Source: Nocardia ninae NBRC 108245
GTDB lineage: Bacteria; Actinomycetota; Actinomycetes; Mycobacteriales; Mycobacteriaceae
Length of the DNA stretch: 47,006 nucleotides
NCBI RefSeq assembly: GCF_007990755.1
Contig: NZ_BJXA01000072.1
Location: 1-47,006 of the forward strand
Direction: 5' to 3'
The position numbers and the translations under genes are program-made. The stretch's first letter is position 1. Each line of letters starts with the position of its first letter. Shown here piece by piece: positions 9,504 to 17,977 of this stretch. Under the pieces are notes generated by a model. The model was not told the origin of the DNA, did not search any database, and saw nothing but the letters and a program-made list of their open reading frames with translations.

Positions 9504-10160
9504 ATGTCGGTCGCGCGCGTCCAAACAGATATGAACGAGATCGAGTACGTGTTCGGCACGGGCGACGGCCCGGTACACGTCTGGTCCAGCGAAGCCGATC
9601 TGGAACTGGCCCGTTCCGGCACGGCCGACGCGGTGCAACTGGACTTCGACGGCGACGGTCTCGCCGACGACGCCATGTGGGATACCGCCGGATCCGGCAT
9701 CGCCGACGTGGCGGCCCTCGATCTGGACGACGACGGCGTCCTCGACCACTTCTATACCGATCCGACCGGGCTCGGCACCTGGAATCACCACATCACCGGT
9801 AGTACGGCCGACGCGGTCAGCGAACCGCTGGACTGGATCGTGCGCACCGATCACGTCGACGCCGAGCAGCATGCCGTCCCGGCCGATGCCGGTGCCACAC
9901 AGCCGGAGCGGCTATCCGAGCCGCCGGGCTGCGACGACGAACCGCTACCGCGAACCGATCATCCCGCTACGACGATGGACGAGCTACCGGGAACCGATCA
10001 CCCAGCCGCAACGACGGATGACCTACCGGGAACCGATCAGCCCGCCGCGACGGCAGACGAGCTACTGCCGCAAGACAATCCGGTCGACCTACCCGACTAC
10101 CTCGTCCAGCGAATGAATCCCACCAGCCGCCACCTGGACGACGATCCGACCATTACTTGA
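9504..10160 (+). CDS. acidic protein with Ca-binding-like DxDxDG loops and tandem repeats
   Basis: 218 residues, very acidic, with no signal peptide or membrane helix. Residues about 45-85 hold two loops resembling calcium-binding repeats: DFDGDGLADD and DLDDDGVLDHF, followed by aromatic residues (FYTDPTGLGTW). This layout resembles short actinobacterial proteins annotated as DUF6802-like, but I am not certain of the family. The C-terminal third is a low-complexity region built of three 13-residue units of the type LPGTDHPAATTDD, encoded by the 39-bp repeats at 9945-10061. The start at ATG 9504 has an AGGGAA ribosome site at 9494-9499. It is divergent from the DUF4185 gene, and its last eight bases overlap the 3' end of the convergent MFS gene. 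The function is unknown. Confidence 0.72.
   Translation: MSVARVQTDMNEIEYVFGTGDGPVHVWSSEADLELARSGTADAVQLDFDGDGLADDAMWDTAGSGIADVAALDLDDDGVLDHFYTDPTGLGTWNHHITGSTADAVSEPLDWIVRTDHVDAEQHAVPADAGATQPERLSEPPGCDDEPLPRTDHPATTMDELPGTDHPAATTDDLPGTDQPAATADELLPQDNPVDLPDYLVQRMNPTSRHLDDDPTIT
9945..10061 (+). repeat. three in-frame 39-bp tandem repeats inside the acidic protein gene
   Basis: Units at 9945-9983, 9984-10022 and 10023-10061. Each begins CTACCG and encodes a 13-residue unit (LPRTDHPATTMDE, LPGTDHPAATTDD, LPGTDQPAATADE). The period is a multiple of three, so copy-number change would keep the frame. The copies differ by several substitutions, so the array is not freshly amplified. A fainter related segment follows (LLPQDNPVDLPDY). 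Confidence 0.85.
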
Positions 10161-11520
10161 CTTCACCGATATTCTTCGGCCGCCGCTGCGCATTGACCGC
10201 GATGGCGGCAATACCAGCACAATAGATTCCGGCACCCGTCAGAATCACCGGCAACGACCGCCCATCGTCCGGAACAACCAGTGCCGCAGCGGCAATCGCC
10301 ACGATGAACGCGATATTGAAGACCGTGTCCTGCAACGCGAATACCTGCCCACGGCGCGCATCATCGATATCGATCTGCATCACTGCGTCGCCGGTCAGCT
10401 TGATCGTTTGTCCCGCCAGCCCGAGCAGGAACGCCCCGACCAGCAACAGCTGATGTGCGCGTGGCACCGCCGAGCCGGCCTCGGCGAGGGCGATCGGCGT
10501 GACCAGCGTCAGCTGCACCATCGTCGCCGTCACCAGCCCGGCCACCACCGTCTTCGACCGTCCGAGCCGCGGAATCAACAGCGGCGCAACGACGGCCGCC
10601 ACCAGCATGCCCGCCGCGATGGCGGCGATGGCCACGCCGAAACCGAGCAGCCCGCTGTCCAACGCCGAACCTTCGGCAGGCGCCTGACGCAGCACCAGCA
10701 CCATGATCAAGGTATTGATGCCGAACACGATGCGGTGCGTGCCGATACCCAGCATCGCGGTGGTCACCTGCACCGACTCCCACACCGCCGTCGCGCCGGT
10801 GCGCAGTCCGGTGGCGATGGCGTGGACTGTGCTCTCGCTCTCCGCCGTGTCCGCGTCCGGCCCGAGCACCCGAGGCGCGAACCCGGCCGCCAGCAGGGCG
10901 CTGACCACCGGCCCGACGCAGCTCACCGCGACCGCGACCGCCGAGGCGAAGTCGCCCGCGCCGATCAGCCCGATCACCGCCACCGAGGTGGCCGCGCCGA
11001 CCCCGGCACAGCCCGAGGCCACCGTGGCGAGCACCGAATTCATCGGCACCAGCCAGTGCTGGTCGAGCACTCGCGGCAGCGCCGCCGACACCCCCGACAA
11101 CACGAACCGGCTGATCCCCACCACCGCCAGCGCCAGCAACAGCAGCGGCGTCTCCCCGACGCCCGCCAGCAATCCCGCGCACACCAGCGCGATCAACGCC
11201 GCCCGCGTCACGTTCGCCACCAGCAGCACGGCGCGCCGATCCCACCGATCCAGCAGCGCCCCCGCATACGGCCCGATCAGCGAGTACGGCAACAACAGCA
11301 CCGCGAAACCCGCCGCGATGGCCAGCGGATCGGTCTGTCGCTCGGGATTGAACAGAATCGCCCCCGACAGCGCCGCCTGGAACATGCCGTCGCCGAACTG
11401 ACCCGTGAATCGCACGAGGGCCAGGCGCAACACCCCGGGACTTTCCCGCAGCGCGGTCCACAGCGGCTGCGGCCGCTCGTCCGAATTAATGGAGCTCTCC
11501 GAGCGACCAGTGGTGGACAC
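10153..11520 (-). CDS. MFS transporter
   Basis: 455 residues with about twelve hydrophobic segments. The motif LLDRWDRRAVLL between helices 2 and 3 is the major-facilitator motif A region (D-x-x-x-R-R), and a longer polar loop in the middle (PDADTAESESTVHA) separates the two six-helix halves. The N-terminal 35 residues are polar and cytoplasmic. The substrate is unknown; this type is often called a drug or metabolite exporter. The start is GTG 11520. The upstream Nudix gene on the same strand ends 37 bp before it, so they may be co-transcribed. Its 3' end overlaps the convergent acidic-protein gene by eight bases (10153-10160), leaving no room for a separate terminator. Confidence 0.85.
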   Translation of the reverse strand: MSTTGRSESSINSDERPQPLWTALRESPGVLRLALVRFTGQFGDGMFQAALSGAILFNPERQTDPLAIAAGFAVLLLPYSLIGPYAGALLDRWDRRAVLLVANVTRAALIALVCAGLLAGVGETPLLLLALAVVGISRFVLSGVSAALPRVLDQHWLVPMNSVLATVASGCAGVGAATSVAVIGLIGAGDFASAVAVAVSCVGPVVSALLAAGFAPRVLGPDADTAESESTVHAIATGLRTGATAVWESVQVTTAMLGIGTHRIVFGINTLIMVLVLRQAPAEGSALDSGLLGFGVAIAAIAAGMLVAAVVAPLLIPRLGRSKTVVAGLVTATMVQLTLVTPIALAEAGSAVPRAHQLLLVGAFLLGLAGQTIKLTGDAVMQIDIDDARRGQVFALQDTVFNIAFIVAIAAAALVVPDDGRSLPVILTGAGIYCAGIAAIAVNAQRRPKNIGEVK

Positions 11521-11557
11521 GCGGTGAGGCTACTGGTTTCGGGGTGATCACGCCGAA

Positions 11558-12022
11558 TCAGTGCGAGTCGGCGACCAGCGCGCTGACCGCTTCGCGCATG
11601 TCCGGTGCCATCGGCAGCCGTTCGAGGGCGTCGGCGTCGATCCAGGCGAACGCGTCGTGTTCACCGGGTTCCAGGGCCACCTCGCCCGGTTCGACATCCA
11701 CCACGAAGCTGTACTTGCGCACCCTGGCCTTGGTTCGGGTGGCGTAGTCGATGCCGCCGAGGAAGTCGGTGATGCGGCGCACCCGCAGGCCGGTTTCCTC
11801 GAACAGCTCACGCGCGACGCATTCGGCGAACGTTTCGCCGGATTCGACTCCGCCGCCGGGTAGTTCGTACATGCCGCCGTGATAGTCGTCCGGGACCCGG
11901 CGCACCACCAGAAGTTTGCGGTCGCGGAACACCGCGACGCCGACGACGAAATGGGCGATGCCGTCGCGGTGGGCCTCGCTGCGAAGTTGTCGCTCGATGC
12001 GCGTGAGCGTCTCGGGTCGCAT
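11558..12022 (-). CDS. Nudix hydrolase (8-oxo-dGTPase-like fold)
   Basis: 154 residues from ATG 12022, which has a strong GGAGGTGA ribosome site; the frame stays open to 12085 but that extension has no such site. The Nudix box is complete at residues 57-79: G-x5-E-x7-RELFEETGL. The region before it (GVAVFRDRKLLVVRR, YELPGGG) is typical of small MutT/ADP-ribose-type enzymes, which hydrolyse modified nucleotides or dinucleotides. The substrate is not predictable. It lies 37 bp upstream of the MFS gene on the same strand, a likely two-gene transcript. Confidence 0.85.
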   Translation of the reverse strand: MRPETLTRIERQLRSEAHRDGIAHFVVGVAVFRDRKLLVVRRVPDDYHGGMYELPGGGVESGETFAECVARELFEETGLRVRRITDFLGGIDYATRTKARVRKYSFVVDVEPGEVALEPGEHDAFAWIDADALERLPMAPDMREAVSALVADSH

Positions 12023-12279
12023 CTCGTCGTCACCTCCGGTTGCGTTGCGGCGCATCATGTTACGAATCACGCATGAGTGTGGCACCGGCCGATGTCCGGC
12101 CCGCCGGCGAGGTCACCTATCGGTTCGGCGGACCGGTAGGTTCTGCTCGCCCGACGTTCACCCGCTGGTCGCTCGCGTAAAATGCCGAGTGCAGGACAAT
12201 TTACTAGGAATGTGGAGTACCGCCACGGATGTGCTCCTACCCTGAAAGGTGATCGGTGCACGGTCCCGAGAGGAGGACC

Positions 12280-12351
12280 ATGATGTCCACACTCACGCCT
12301 GCGCCTCGCCGGCGCTCGGCTTCGGCGTGCGCGCCGCACACGGCGACATGA
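12280..12351 (+). CDS. 23-residue leader ORF before the pirin gene
   Basis: A short frame starting ATG-ATG at 12280/12283 with an excellent GAGGAGG ribosome site just upstream (12270-12276). It encodes an Arg/Ala/Pro-rich peptide with one cysteine (MMSTLTPAPRRRSASACAP...). Its TGA stop (12349-12351) overlaps an ATG at 12348 that is in frame with the pirin gene, forming an ATGA junction. Pirin itself has no ribosome site at either of its candidate starts, so ribosomes finishing this leader could reinitiate on pirin. The coupling is inference. The alternative is that it is spurious and the ribosome site serves nothing. A possible -10 (TAAAAT, about 12178) lies upstream. Confidence 0.45.
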   Translation: MMSTLTPAPRRRSASACAPHTAT

Positions 12352-12371
12352 TTCCCTCACTTCGTTCGCTC

Positions 12372-13133
12372 ATGACACCACACATCGACGTCCATCGAGC
12401 AGGCGATCGCATGAAGACGCGGGTTTCCTGGCTGGATTCGAAGCATTCGTTCTCGTTCGGGGAGCACTACGATCCCGAGAACACCCACCACGGCCTGCTG
12501 CTCGTCAACAACGAGGATGTGGTGTCCCCCGGTCAGGGCTTCGACACGCATCCGCACCGGGACATGGAGATCGTCACCTGGGTGCTCGGCGGCAGCCTGG
12601 TGCATCAGGACTCGCTCGGCCACAGCGGCATCATCTATCCGGGGTTGGCCCAGCGGATGAGCGCGGGCACCGGCATCCTGCACTCGGAGAAGAACGACGC
12701 GTGGCGCATCGACGGCGCCGAGCACGACGAGCCGGTGCATTTCGTGCAGATGTGGGTGGTTCCCGACGAGCCCGGCCTGACGCCCGGCTATCAGCAGCTC
12801 GAGATCGATGACGCACTGGCGGGGGGCGGTCTGGTCACCGTGGCCGCGGGCCTGCCGCGCTACCGCGATCGCACCGCCATCGCCGTCAACAGCAGCCACG
12901 CGGCGTTCCACGTGGCCAGGATGACCGGCGATCCGGACGTCGCCATCGATCTGCCGGACGCTCCCTACCTGCACGTCTTCGTCGCGCGTGGTGAGGTGGA
13001 GATGGAGGGTGTCGGCACCCTGGACGAGGGCGATGCGGTCCGGCTGACCAGAAGCGGCGGCCAACGGGTGATCGCGCACCGGCCGTCGGAGATCCTGGTG
13101 TGGGAGATGCACGCGCGGTTGGGCGCCCAATAG
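12372..13133 (+). CDS. pirin family protein
   Basis: 253 residues from ATG 12372, or 261 if the ATG at 12348 is used. It carries the pirin N-cupin signature (TRVSWLDSKHSFSFGEHYDP, then THPHRDMEIVTW and YPGLAQRMSAGTGILHSE). By analogy with human pirin the metal ligands would be H60, H62, H104 and E106, all present, so a bicupin metal-binding enzyme is expected. Some bacterial pirins oxidise flavonoids such as quercetin; others act as redox-sensing regulators. The family start usually lies about ten residues before the R-x-S-W-L-D motif, which fits 12372. A short inverted repeat (13171-13186, arms ACGGAG/CTCCGT) 38 bp after the stop may be a weak terminator. Confidence 0.9.
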   Translation: MTPHIDVHRAGDRMKTRVSWLDSKHSFSFGEHYDPENTHHGLLLVNNEDVVSPGQGFDTHPHRDMEIVTWVLGGSLVHQDSLGHSGIIYPGLAQRMSAGTGILHSEKNDAWRIDGAEHDEPVHFVQMWVVPDEPGLTPGYQQLEIDDALAGGGLVTVAAGLPRYRDRTAIAVNSSHAAFHVARMTGDPDVAIDLPDAPYLHVFVARGEVEMEGVGTLDEGDAVRLTRSGGQRVIAHRPSEILVWEMHARLGAQ

Positions 13134-13320
13134 GCCGGTCGCGGAATTCGGGGTGGCCACCCGCGCGCCTACGGAGCGGACTCCGTCGGGCTGCGACAAA
13201 ATGGGCATACCTCGCATTAACATCCGCTCGTAGCGCATGCGATCAGTAGGCGATCCTCGCGTACCCACCGGACACCTGGTCCGGACCGAGCGACGCGAGG
13301 CACCGACGGAGAGGAAATCC

Positions 13321-13815
13321 ATGTCGCAATACCCGCCTCCCGGCCAGTACCCCCCGCCGCCCGGGTACCCGCCGCCGCCCGGCCAGCAACCCGGGCAGCC
13401 GGCGTACTGGCAGGAGTCGCCGAAGGGTAAGGGCCTGGCGATCACCACGCTGGTGCTCGGCATCCTCGCGTTGCTCAGCTTCTGGACGCTGGTGGGCGGC
13501 TATCTGTTCGGCGCCTTCGCCGTCATCTTCGGTGTGGTCGCGCTGGTAAAGACCCGGTCGGGTCGCGCGGGCGGCACGGGGATGGCGATCACCGGTCTGG
13601 TCCTGGGTGCGCTCGGCTTGATCGGCGCCATCGTGGTCACCGTCGTCGGCTACAGCTTCTTCGTCAACAGCGGCGGCAAGGACTTCGTCGACTGCGTGAA
13701 CAAGGCGGGCGGCGATCAGTCCAAGATCGACGCGTGCGAGAGCGAATGGAACCAGCGGCTCGAGGACAAGTTCAGCGTCACGCTGACCCCGCCGCCCGTC
13801 CCCACGCCGCGCTGA
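13321..13815 (+). CDS. DUF4190-type membrane protein with proline-rich N-terminus
   Basis: 164 residues starting at ATG 13321 after a GAGAGGAAA ribosome site. The first 35 residues are repeats of proline, tyrosine and glycine (YPPPPGYPPPPGQ), followed by two hydrophobic helical pairs at about 38-75 and 83-112 with a short basic loop (VKTRSGRAGG) between them, the DUF4190 pattern. A small C-terminal domain with two cysteines follows outside the membrane (FVDCVNKAGG, IDACESEW), possibly a disulfide pair. The function of the family is unknown; many actinobacteria carry several copies. It ends three bases before the stop of the convergent next gene. Confidence 0.85.
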   Translation: MSQYPPPGQYPPPPGYPPPPGQQPGQPAYWQESPKGKGLAITTLVLGILALLSFWTLVGGYLFGAFAVIFGVVALVKTRSGRAGGTGMAITGLVLGALGLIGAIVVTVVGYSFFVNSGGKDFVDCVNKAGGDQSKIDACESEWNQRLEDKFSVTLTPPPVPTPR

Positions 13816-13818
13816 CGC

Positions 13819-14328
13819 TTACCCTCCGCTGATCGCCGCGCAGGCTCGGGTGGCGGCCAGCACGTCGCCGAGCTCGCGGCGAAAGTCGCGCTCCGGCGCG
13901 GCGATCCACTTGCGGTAGCCGGTGCCCTCGTCGGTGGGCGAGGGCAGCACGATGTGGCTGCCGGGCAGCGCGACCGCGGCGCAGACCCGGAACAGGTCGG
14001 CGAACAGTTCGGTGTCCAGATACGAGTTGTCGGTCGGGCCGGTCAGGAAGGTCCACCGGTCCGAGCGCGGATGCGCGATGATCGGGCCCGGCCGATCCTC
14101 GGGAGTGGTCTCGATCAGGCGGGCACGCACCCGGCGGCCCAGTGCGGCGGGCATGACGACCGCGCCAACCGCGCCTACTTCCAACATGATTCGGCCGAGC
14201 GCGGGGTCGACGACGCCGTAGAGGCCGTGGTCCTTGCGGTAGCTGCGACAGCGGGCGATGGCGTCCTGCATCGTCGCGTAGTCGGAGGACGCCGGATAAC
14301 TGCCTGCTTCAGTGCGGGACAAACTCAT
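13819..14328 (-). CDS. conserved hypothetical protein divergent from a WhiJ-like regulator
   Basis: 169 residues from ATG 14328 (MSLSRTEAGSYPASSDYA), preceded by a GCGAGG ribosome site. There is no signal peptide or membrane helix. The middle shows GPIIAHPRSDRWTFLTGP and HIVLPSPTDEGTGYRKW, resembling small actinobacterial proteins that sit next to helix-turn-helix/DUF397 pairs and are sometimes annotated as related to bifunctional primase-polymerase N-domains. I cannot verify that link and see no clear catalytic triad. The gene is divergent from the regulator at 14469, and a good sigma-A-like promoter (14393-14421) reads toward it. It is therefore a plausible target or third component of the regulator cassette. 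Confidence 0.6.
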   Translation of the reverse strand: MSLSRTEAGSYPASSDYATMQDAIARCRSYRKDHGLYGVVDPALGRIMLEVGAVGAVVMPAALGRRVRARLIETTPEDRPGPIIAHPRSDRWTFLTGPTDNSYLDTELFADLFRVCAAVALPGSHIVLPSPTDEGTGYRKWIAAPERDFRRELGDVLAATRACAAISGG

Positions 14329-14392
14329 GACGAACCTCGCCTCGATGCGGGTGGATCGCGTGAACTGGGTGAGAATCGACCGCTGAGCCCAG

Positions 14393-14421
14393 ACCCTAAT
14401 GCTGTGCAAGTGGGTTGACAA
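14393..14421 (-). promoter_or_regulatory. sigma-A-like promoter for the gene at 13819-14328
   Basis: Read on the minus strand: TTGTCA (14421-14416), a 17-bp spacer, then TAGGGT (14398-14393). The start codon is 65 bp beyond the -10 box. The -35 overlaps TTGACA on the plus strand (14415-14420), so the site is partly palindromic and may also serve the divergent regulator gene. Spacing and boxes fit the consensus; activity is inferred. Confidence 0.42.
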
Positions 14422-14468
14422 TAGTCACACGCCGTCGCCCTGGTCGCGCGGCGGTACGATCGCCAGTC

Positions 14469-15320
14469 ATGGCACCCGTCTCGCCCGCCGTTGCCCGCTG
14501 GGAACTGGTGCTGCGGCTGCGGGAGCTGCGCGAACAGCGTGGCTTCGACTCCGCGGGCTTCGCCAAACTGGTCGGCTTCACCCCGGCCAACTGGTCGCAC
14601 GTGGAGAAGGGCCGACGCGTGCTCACCACCAACACCATCGGCCCGGTGCTCGAGCTGCTCGAGGTGGAGGCCGAGGAACGCGCGGAACTGCTCGCCCTGC
14701 TGGACGCCAGTAAGCAGCGCGGCTGGTGGACCAAGTCGTCCGCACTGATCGGCCCCGAGCTACAGCGGTTGTACGGCATGGAATACGGCGCGCAGAGCAT
14801 CCGCAGCTACGACAGCCTGGTGGTGCCGGGACTGTTGCAGACCGAGGCCTACGCCAGGGCGCTGATCAGTGCCGATGTGATGATCCGGCCGGTCCAGGTG
14901 GAGCAGCTGGTCGCCATCCGGCTGCGCAGACAGGAGCGGCTGCGCGGCAGCGAGCCGGTCGAGCTGACCGCGGTGATCGGCGAGGGCACGCTGCTGCAAC
15001 AGACCGGCGGACCGGATGTGCTGCGCGGGCAACTGATTCACCTGGCCGAGCTGATCGACGAACTCGACACCGTCGAGGTGCGGGTTATCCCGTTCGCGGC
15101 CACCGCGGGTGCGGTGCTCGGCGGGTCGAGCTTCCATCTGATCGACTTCGCCGGCGAGCAGCTGCCGACCTTCGGCTGGGCGGAGAGCGCCGTCTTCGGC
15201 GGGGCGGTGGACGACCCGGAACTGGTCCGCGATCTGAGCTTCGCGTACGTGCGCGCACAGGAACAATCGCTGCCGCATGACGAGTCATCGACCCTGATCA
15301 GGACGTATGCCCAGATGTAA
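14469..15320 (+). CDS. XRE-type helix-turn-helix regulator with DUF5753 (WhiJ-like)
   Basis: 283 residues. An N-terminal helix-turn-helix covers about residues 14-67 (LRELREQRGFDSAGFAKLVG, then NWSHVEKGRR), followed by the DUF5753 domain from about residue 98 (YDSLVVPGLLQTEAYARALI, RRQERL, and VIPFAATAG). This combination is the WhiJ-like repressor family of Streptomyces and Nocardia, usually encoded beside a DUF397 protein, as here (10 bp downstream). The start at ATG 14469 leaves a 140-bp divergent gap to the neighbour. The known model is that the DUF397 partner relieves repression by the HTH protein; the signal is unknown. Confidence 0.88.
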   Translation: MAPVSPAVARWELVLRLRELREQRGFDSAGFAKLVGFTPANWSHVEKGRRVLTTNTIGPVLELLEVEAEERAELLALLDASKQRGWWTKSSALIGPELQRLYGMEYGAQSIRSYDSLVVPGLLQTEAYARALISADVMIRPVQVEQLVAIRLRRQERLRGSEPVELTAVIGEGTLLQQTGGPDVLRGQLIHLAELIDELDTVEVRVIPFAATAGAVLGGSSFHLIDFAGEQLPTFGWAESAVFGGAVDDPELVRDLSFAYVRAQEQSLPHDESSTLIRTYAQM

Positions 15321-15329
15321 AATCCTGCC

Positions 15330-15710
15330 ATGGCCCCCACCGCTACTCCCCGGTCGGTTTTCACTGACTGGTTCCGGTCGACTCGATCGAACAACGGCAA
15401 TCAATGTGTCGAGGTCCGCTTCGACGGTGACGCGGTGCTCATCCGTGACAGCAAGTACCGCCGTGATCCGGCCCACCGCCCCGCCGACGAGCCCATCATC
15501 ACCGTCACCGCGCGCGAATGGTCCGCGTTCCTCGATGCCCTCCGCACGGCGCACCGATCGCCCGGCGCGCTGACCGCGTCCACCGCCGCCGACGGGCACA
15601 CCACGCTCCGGCACGGCACGACCGTCCTGCGCTACACCCCGCCAGAGTGGGACGCCTTCCTGCTCGGCGTGCACGACGGCGAGTTCGACCGCACCGCACT
15701 CACCGTCTGA
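15330..15710 (+). CDS. DUF397 protein, partner of the WhiJ-like regulator
   Basis: 126 residues. The first half carries the DUF397 pattern (NGNQCVEVRFDGDAVLIRDSK followed by REWSAFLDAL); the second half looks like a degenerate copy (TTVLRYTPPEWDAFLLGV), so the protein is longer than the usual 60-75 residue family members and may be a two-unit form. It lies 10 bp after the HTH/DUF5753 gene and is surely co-transcribed. In Streptomyces whiJ-type clusters, DUF397 proteins act together with the HTH protein in developmental or antibiotic control. The substrate or ligand is unknown. Confidence 0.85.
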   Translation: MAPTATPRSVFTDWFRSTRSNNGNQCVEVRFDGDAVLIRDSKYRRDPAHRPADEPIITVTAREWSAFLDALRTAHRSPGALTASTAADGHTTLRHGTTVLRYTPPEWDAFLLGVHDGEFDRTALTV

Positions 15711-15801
15711 ACGGGCGCCGACCTCCCTGAACAATTGACCGTCACCCCCGGCCGTTCGCGGCAGGCGGCCGACATCGCGCATGGTCGGCATACTGGAGAT
15801 C

Positions 15802-17820
15802 GTGACTTCCGAGCTGACCAGTCCTTCCGGTATCGATCTGTCCTATCTCGACCAGGGCGTGCGGGCGCAGGACGACCTGTTCGCGCATGTCAACGGCAAA
15901 TGGCTGGCCGACCACGAGATACCGGCCGATCGCGCGGTGGACGGCGCTCTGCGCACCCTGTACGACCAGGCCGAGCGTGACGTTCAGGTGATCATCCAGA
16001 ACGCGGCCGCCGAGCAGGCGGAGCCGGGCAGCGATGCCCGCAAGATCGGCGACCTGTTCACCAGCTTCATGGACACCGAGACGGTGGCCGCGGCCGGCCT
16101 CGCGCCGATCTCGGCGGAGCTCGCCGCCATCCACGAGGTCGCCGACCGGAGCGCGTTCGCGGCGCTGCTCGGCACGTTGCAGCGGACCGGCGTCGGCGGG
16201 GCGATCGGCTGCTACGTCGACACCGACGACAAGAACTCCACCCGCTATATCGTGCACGCCACCCAGTCCGGCATCGGCCTGCCCGACGAGTCGTACTACC
16301 GTCAGGACGAATCCGCCGAGATCCGCACGGAGTACATCGCGCATATCGGCCGCATGTTCGCGCTGGCCGCCGCCGATCCACGCACCGCCGCGCTGCTGCC
16401 GCAGGAGCTGGACACGGTCGGGCAGCGGGTGTTCGAGCTGGAGCGCAAGCTCGCCGCCGGGCACTGGGACGTGGTCCGCCGCCGCGACGCCGAACTCAGC
16501 TACAACCTGACCACCTTCGACGCGCTGGTCGCCGACTACCCCGCATTCGATTGGGCGGCATGGACTTCGGCGCTCGCCGCGGGCGTCGACCGACCCGGTC
16601 CCGAGTTGTTCGCCGAAGTCGTTGTCCGCCAGCCGGATTACCTGCGTACCTTCGCCGAGGTGTGGTCCGAGGAGTCGCTGGCCGACTGGCAGGCCTGGGC
16701 CGCCTGGCGGCTGCTCCGTTCGCGCGCACCGTATCTCACCGATGCCGTGATCGAGGAGAACTTCGGCTTCTACGGCCGCACGCTGACCGGCGCCCAGGAG
16801 AATCGGGAACGCTGGAAGCGCGGGGTCTCCCTGGTGCAGGACCTGCTCGGCGAGGCGGTCGGCAAACTGTATGTGGCCGAGCGTTTCCCGCCCGAGGCCA
16901 AGGCCAAGATGATCGAACTGGTCGGCAACCTGCAGGAGGCCTACCGCCGCAATATCGCCCAGCTGGACTGGATGGGACCCGATACCAGGGCGGCGGCGCT
17001 GGCCAAGCTGGAGAAGTTCACCCCGAAGATCGGCTACCCGGACAAGTGGCGCGACTATTCGGACGTGCTGATTGATCCTGCCGACCTGGTCGGCAATTAC
17101 CGCAACGGCAATGCCGCCGATCACGACCGCGACCTGCGCAAGCTCGGCGGCCCGGTCGATCACGACGAATGGTTCATGACCCCGCAGACCGTGAATGCCT
17201 ACTACAACCCGGGCATGAACGAAATCGTCTTCCCCGCCGCCATTCTGCAGCCGCCGATGTTCGATATGAACGCCGACGACGCCGCCAATTACGGCGGCAT
17301 CGGCGCAGTGATCGGCCACGAGATCGGGCACGGTTTCGACGATCAGGGCGCCAAGTACGACGGCGACGGCAACATGGTCGACTGGTGGACCGATGACGAC
17401 CGCACCGAATTCGGCAAGCGCACCAAGGCCTTGATCGACCAGTACAACGTGCTCTCGCCGAAGGACCTGCCCGACGAGCACACCGTCAACGGTGAATTCA
17501 CCATCGGTGAGAACATCGGCGACCTCGGCGGCCTGTCCATTGCCCTGCAGGCCTACCGGATCTCCCTCGACGGCGGCGAGGCCCCGGAGATCGACGGTCT
17601 CACCGGTCTGCAGCGCGTCTTCTTCGGCTGGGCGCAGGTCTGGCGCACCAAGGCTCGTCCCGAGGAGGCCATCCGCAGGCTCACCGTCGACCCGCACTCG
17701 CCGCCGGAATTCCGCTGCAACGCGGTCGTCCGCAATATCGACAGCTTCCACGAAGCCTTCGAGGTGCAGCCCGGCGACGCCCTTTATCTGGATCCGGCGC
17801 AGCGCGTCAAGATCTGGTAG
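15802..17820 (+). CDS. M13 family zinc metallopeptidase (Zmp1-like)
   Basis: 672 residues from GTG 15802. I prefer this to the in-frame ATG at 15781 because the mycobacterial relative begins with a short leader followed by SGIDLS. The N-terminal PepM13 region has RAQDDLFAHVNGKWL. The zinc site is HEIGH (506-510), with the third ligand in E570-N-I-G-D574, as in neprilysin-type enzymes. The late motif FFGWAQVW and the C-terminal RVKIW are also conserved. No signal peptide is visible, as in mycobacterial Zmp1 (Rv0198c), which is nevertheless found outside the cell and interferes with inflammasome processing. A similar role in a pathogenic Nocardia is inference. A GGAG lies four bases before the GTG. 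Confidence 0.92.
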   Translation: MTSELTSPSGIDLSYLDQGVRAQDDLFAHVNGKWLADHEIPADRAVDGALRTLYDQAERDVQVIIQNAAAEQAEPGSDARKIGDLFTSFMDTETVAAAGLAPISAELAAIHEVADRSAFAALLGTLQRTGVGGAIGCYVDTDDKNSTRYIVHATQSGIGLPDESYYRQDESAEIRTEYIAHIGRMFALAAADPRTAALLPQELDTVGQRVFELERKLAAGHWDVVRRRDAELSYNLTTFDALVADYPAFDWAAWTSALAAGVDRPGPELFAEVVVRQPDYLRTFAEVWSEESLADWQAWAAWRLLRSRAPYLTDAVIEENFGFYGRTLTGAQENRERWKRGVSLVQDLLGEAVGKLYVAERFPPEAKAKMIELVGNLQEAYRRNIAQLDWMGPDTRAAALAKLEKFTPKIGYPDKWRDYSDVLIDPADLVGNYRNGNAADHDRDLRKLGGPVDHDEWFMTPQTVNAYYNPGMNEIVFPAAILQPPMFDMNADDAANYGGIGAVIGHEIGHGFDDQGAKYDGDGNMVDWWTDDDRTEFGKRTKALIDQYNVLSPKDLPDEHTVNGEFTIGENIGDLGGLSIALQAYRISLDGGEAPEIDGLTGLQRVFFGWAQVWRTKARPEEAIRRLTVDPHSPPEFRCNAVVRNIDSFHEAFEVQPGDALYLDPAQRVKIW

Positions 17821-17977
17821 CCGCGGTAGGCGCGAGCATTACCGAGCAGGTAGTGTTCGCGCCATTCTGCGTCTAATTGCCGCCAGAGCAGCGACTTTTC
17901 GGATATCGATCCGTACTGTCGGCCGTGCACCGGAGGACGGCGGGCTCCCGCTTATACGGTCGACAAAGGGAGAGCTC

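Noticed and set aside
13321-13425. Proline-rich repeats as a possible DNA repeat element
   Set aside because: They encode the proline-rich N-terminus of the DUF4190 protein, common in this family.
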